Translations under genes and position numbers: made by a program
Part shown: positions 60,739-64,000 of the stretch, piece by piece
Layout: each line of letters starts with the position of its first letter
How positions within the stretch are numbered: position 1 is the stretch's first letter
The notes under the pieces: model-generated
The model's database searches: none
What the model saw: only the letters and a program-made list of their open reading frames with translations
Told to the model about the DNA's origin: nothing
From: Cosmopolites sordidus
Taxonomy: Eukaryota > Arthropoda > Insecta > Coleoptera > Curculionidae
DNA: 64,000 bases
NCBI GenBank assembly: GCA_031761425.1
Contig: JARFXV010000620.1
Span: 1-64,000, forward strand
Reading direction: 5' to 3'

Positions 60739-61624
60739 TAAGGTGTCCCATAAAGAAGTTTCTATTTCATTGACTCACTGCGCAAACGTAACAACGGTGA
60801 TGGGTGCGCAGTGCATGTTAATCCATAGCTCCACCTTTAGGAATTTAGTCGGTATGAAGCGTTTCTCGGGAGCAAAGCCTGCGTTGTGTGTGCGAGAATT
60901 TTACAGAAACAATAATTTGAGGCTCATTTTCATCTCAACGGTCAGGTAAATAAACAGAACTGTCGTATCTGGAGTGCACGAACCCGAAACACAATTATCA
61001 AAAACACTTACATTTGCCTAAAGCCACTGTAATGTCAAGGCGAGGAACAATCGGCCCGTACTTTTTTGAAGACAGCAAAGGACGTGCGGTTACCGTCAAT
61101 TCAGAGCGTTATGCGTTTTGCAACTGCAAAACTTTGCTGCTTATAATCAAAGAACAGTTTTAGTAGGACTGAGTAACGTCACACACTTTCAACACATCTC
61201 TGCCACGAGTTCGTGAAATTTTCCCAAACAAATTGATCTCCAGGAGAGGTAATATAAATTGGCCTCCACGTATTCCTGATTTGAGCCCTATGGCCTTTTT
61301 CTTATGGGCTACCTAAAATCGAAAGTTGACGTCAATAAATTGGATTCTTTGGTGCAGTTAAAAAAATAATATCAGATGGCAGCCATCCCAGAGATTATGT
61401 GCCGAGCCGTCCTGATGAGTGCAGTCTAGACAGCTGATGCGTGCACACATCTAGACTCCTAGATGAGTGCAGTGCGCGTGAAGGTTTACATTTGCATAAC
61501 ATTATTTTTAAAACAGTAATTTCCTAAAATGTGTATTTCCATAATTAATAAAGGTTTTTTGATGGACGGCTCTCTTTAATTTATATGGCTACATCAAAAA
61601 GAAACTTTGTTTTCGGACACCTTT
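60739..61624 (+). mobile_element. mariner-type element with both ends (family D)
   Basis: It starts TAAGGTGTCCCATAAAGAAG (60739 on) and ends with GGACACCTT (about 61615-61623), inverted. The plus strand has RRGTIGPYFFEDSKGRAVTV (about 61040) and NINWPPRIPDLSPMAFFLW (about 61250). Stops and an internal deletion make it dead. Same family as 41359-42565. Confidence 0.8.
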
Positions 61625-62358
<734 letters not shown>

Positions 62359-62471
62359 CGTACTCCTAGCGGCGAATTTTCTGAAAAAAATCAGTTATTA
62401 TTTCACTACTACCTGCATTAAGTTAAAAAAATATTAACCTAATGTTTGCCTTCCTTCACACTTTAAGAAAC

Positions 62472-62736
62472 ATCGAAATATCTCTTGACATGTCAGAGAT
62501 ATCGATATCGGGTTTTCACTGGATGATTCCTCTTTAAATTACCTTTCTAGCCATGAAATAAAAGCTGTACCATATTAAGACCAATTTTTAACTTAATATT
62601 ACGGTAAAAATTAAAACTAACTGATTTTTTCAGAAAAATCGAAATATCTCTTGACATGTCAGAGATATTGATTTCGGGTTTTCACTGGATGATTCCTCTT
62701 TAAATTACCTTTCTAACTATGTAATAAAAGCTGTAC
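62472..62736. repeat. 99-bp direct repeat, 166-bp period
   Basis: 62472-62570 and 62638-62736 match at almost every position, including TCTCTTGACATGTCAGAGAT and TTTTCACTGGATGATTCC. No coding potential. Confidence 0.85.
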
Positions 62737-63212
62737 TATTCCATTTGAAAAAACTGAACAAAACTTCAAAAAGCTATTGTTGAATGTAACGCCACCTCAC
62801 GATTTCATTTATAAACTAAATAATTTATCTCCCAGATTATCTGATTGTCCCAGCAATTGCCTTTTAAATGAATCCAAATTGAGGAAAATCGGTTTAGGCA
62901 AACGGACATTAGACGACTTTTTATCTAAATAGGTAAAACTCCCCCCCACTTTTTTATACGCGAAGTTACGACAAAATGTTATAAAACAAAGTTGTAGGAG
63001 ACAGTTTGCTCATTATAACTGAGAATTTTTCTTACTCGGTTAACACTTGAAAATACATAAAAAAATGATTTTTAAAAATGTTTAGCTCGTCACGCCCTCT
63101 TGCGGTCATTTTAGAAGCTTAAAAATATTTTTGGTGAATTTCTCACGGTCAGTTTTAGTATAATATTTTTTTCCCCAAAGCTGTGGGATAAATAGTTTTC
63201 AAAATACGGCCG

Positions 63213-63216
<4 letters not shown>
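62737..63216. other. No recognised gene
   Basis: Mixed sequence without a supported frame or clear repeat. Confidence 0.45.

Positions 63217-63280
<64 letters not shown>
63217..63280. repeat. (TA)n microsatellite at a LINE tail
   Basis: About 64 bp of alternating T/A directly continued by CATCAG and an RTE 3' end. Confidence 0.97.
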
Positions 63281-63282
<2 letters not shown>

Positions 63283-63420
63283 TCAGCCCGTGTCGATCCA
63301 CTGCAGGATGAAGGCCTCTTCAACATGCTTCCAACTTTCACGCCCCTGGCTTTCCTCTGCCACTCTGGTCCAATATACTTAAAGATGTCAGACGTCATCA
63401 ATCCATCGTGCTTTCGGTCT
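63281..63420 (-). mobile_element. RTE-like LINE 3' end
   Basis: Matches the end of the LINE at 47797-47930 closely (TCGATCCACTGCAGGATGAA, then AAGGCCTCTTCA). Only about 140 bp remain. On the minus strand the tail is (GAT)2 followed by (AT)n. Confidence 0.85.
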
Positions 63421-63439
63421 TCTTTTTTTTTTTGTTTGT

Positions 63440-63530
63440 TTGTTTTCGCGAAACGTGTGTCGAGCAGTTCAAAAAAGCGTTTTGGTGTTTAGTGGTAAAT
63501 CTCTTCAAGTTTAGTACAATTTATAATGTC
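63440..63530 (+). mobile_element. PLE terminus, 3' half of the hammerhead
   Basis: CGCGAAACGTGTGTCGAGCA keeps the GAAA box, stem III and GUC|GAG of the motif at 8278-8292, followed by the same GGTGTTTAGTGGTAAAT block. The CUGAUGA half is absent. Confidence 0.6.
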
Positions 63531-63549
63531 TATATGACAGAATTGCGTA

Positions 63550-64000
63550 CGGAAGAAATGATAGTTCAAGGGTGCGATATTCGGTGAGTAAGGTGGATGG
63601 GGTAAAACATTCTAATTGAAGCGCAACAATTTTTCCGGGTCCTGATTGAAACGTGTAGTCAGGCTAATCCAGTCCGGCTGCTTGCTAATTCAGGCCGGCT
63701 TTCTTCAATTGCTATCTTCAGGAGATCTAATTGAAAACGGTAGAGGATTGTGTGGATGGTTGGTTTGCATGGAAGAAAGTATATATTGGATTATTCGAAT
63801 GAAGACCGTCTTTCGCTGTATTTAAAACCGTTCATCCTGGCAACCCGCATGATTTTTTTCATTACACAGTGTTGTACACAATCCGCTTCTCATCACCAGT
63901 TACCGTCCCCTTCAGAAATCAAGCACCAAATTTGTATTCAGCAAAAGATCTCACGAAGAAATTCAAATATATCAGTGGTCTCCCCAATAAAGCGCTCTGC
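63550..64000 (-). mobile_element. mariner transposase relic running off the window
   Basis: The minus strand reads FLKGTVTGDEKRIVYNTV (about 63925-63875), the first catalytic Asp block. Further on comes an AIEESRPELASSR region and a FYPIHLTHRISHP-type relic of the PPYSPD block (about 63600-63560). The N-terminus lies beyond 64000. Confidence 0.75.

Noticed and set aside
62472..62736. CRISPR-like array
   Set aside because: Only two long copies, eukaryotic context, no short repeat-spacer pattern; no CRISPR array anywhere in the window.

Overview
The window reads as an AT-rich, intron-bearing insect genome segment. Host genes have short GT-AG introns (many about 50-60 bp). One gene is an insect-type secreted trehalase. 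The rest is crowded with arthropod repeats: many mariner-type transposons, Penelope-like retroelements (PLEs) with GIY-YIG endonucleases, RTE-type LINEs, pogo/Tigger and piggyBac scraps, and long (TA)n arrays. Species cannot be named from the sequence; a beetle or other holometabolous insect is only a guess.

Host genes. (1) The 3' terminal exons of an unrecognised gene enter from the left (1906-2191, +). (2) DRC2/CCDC65, a nexin-dynein regulatory complex subunit of motile axonemes, lies on the minus strand; only its first three exons (19973-19244) are seen. (3) Head-to-head with it, 437 bp away, is an intact nine-exon gene for an unrecognised 536-aa coiled-coil protein (20411-22466, +). (4) DRC10/IQCD, a second regulatory-complex subunit, starts at 25780 (+) and ends near 52287, with a first intron of about 20.6 kb. 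(5) A five-exon trehalase (44157-33944, -) is nested antisense in that intron. Its first exon carries an apparent one-base frameshift in a T7 run just after the signal peptide.

Layout. 1-9.8 kb: mariner relics, rearranged pieces of the coiled-coil gene, hAT-like and PLE debris, a canonical hammerhead ribozyme motif (8251). 10.4-13.7 kb: a decayed LINE. 13.8-17.1 kb: a mariner abutting a 2.27-kb TIR element whose ends (CACTGGGGAACA) and protein suggest the CACTA/Mirage/Chapaev (CMC) group. 17.2-19.2 kb: LINE RT and mariner relics. 19.2-26 kb: DRC2, the coiled-coil gene and DRC10 exon 1. 26-46.5 kb: DRC10 intron 1, holding trehalase, a second copy of the CMC-like element with a TTA target duplication, pogo, piggyBac, mariners and a perfect 77-bp inverted repeat. 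46.5-52.3 kb: the remaining DRC10 exons separated by RTE LINE pieces and a TIR element. 52.3-64 kb: a PLE GIY-YIG ORF, a Ty3/gypsy-type gag, RTE, mariner and PLE pieces, and TA arrays.

The most interesting signals are the nested trehalase/DRC10 arrangement, the DRC2-coiled-coil-DRC10 neighbourhood, the CMC-like element, and the recurring hammerhead or hammerhead-like hairpins of PLE origin, several of them touching (TA)n arrays. Exon boundaries were worked out by eye from splice sites and phase; similarity statements rest on memory of the families, not on a search.
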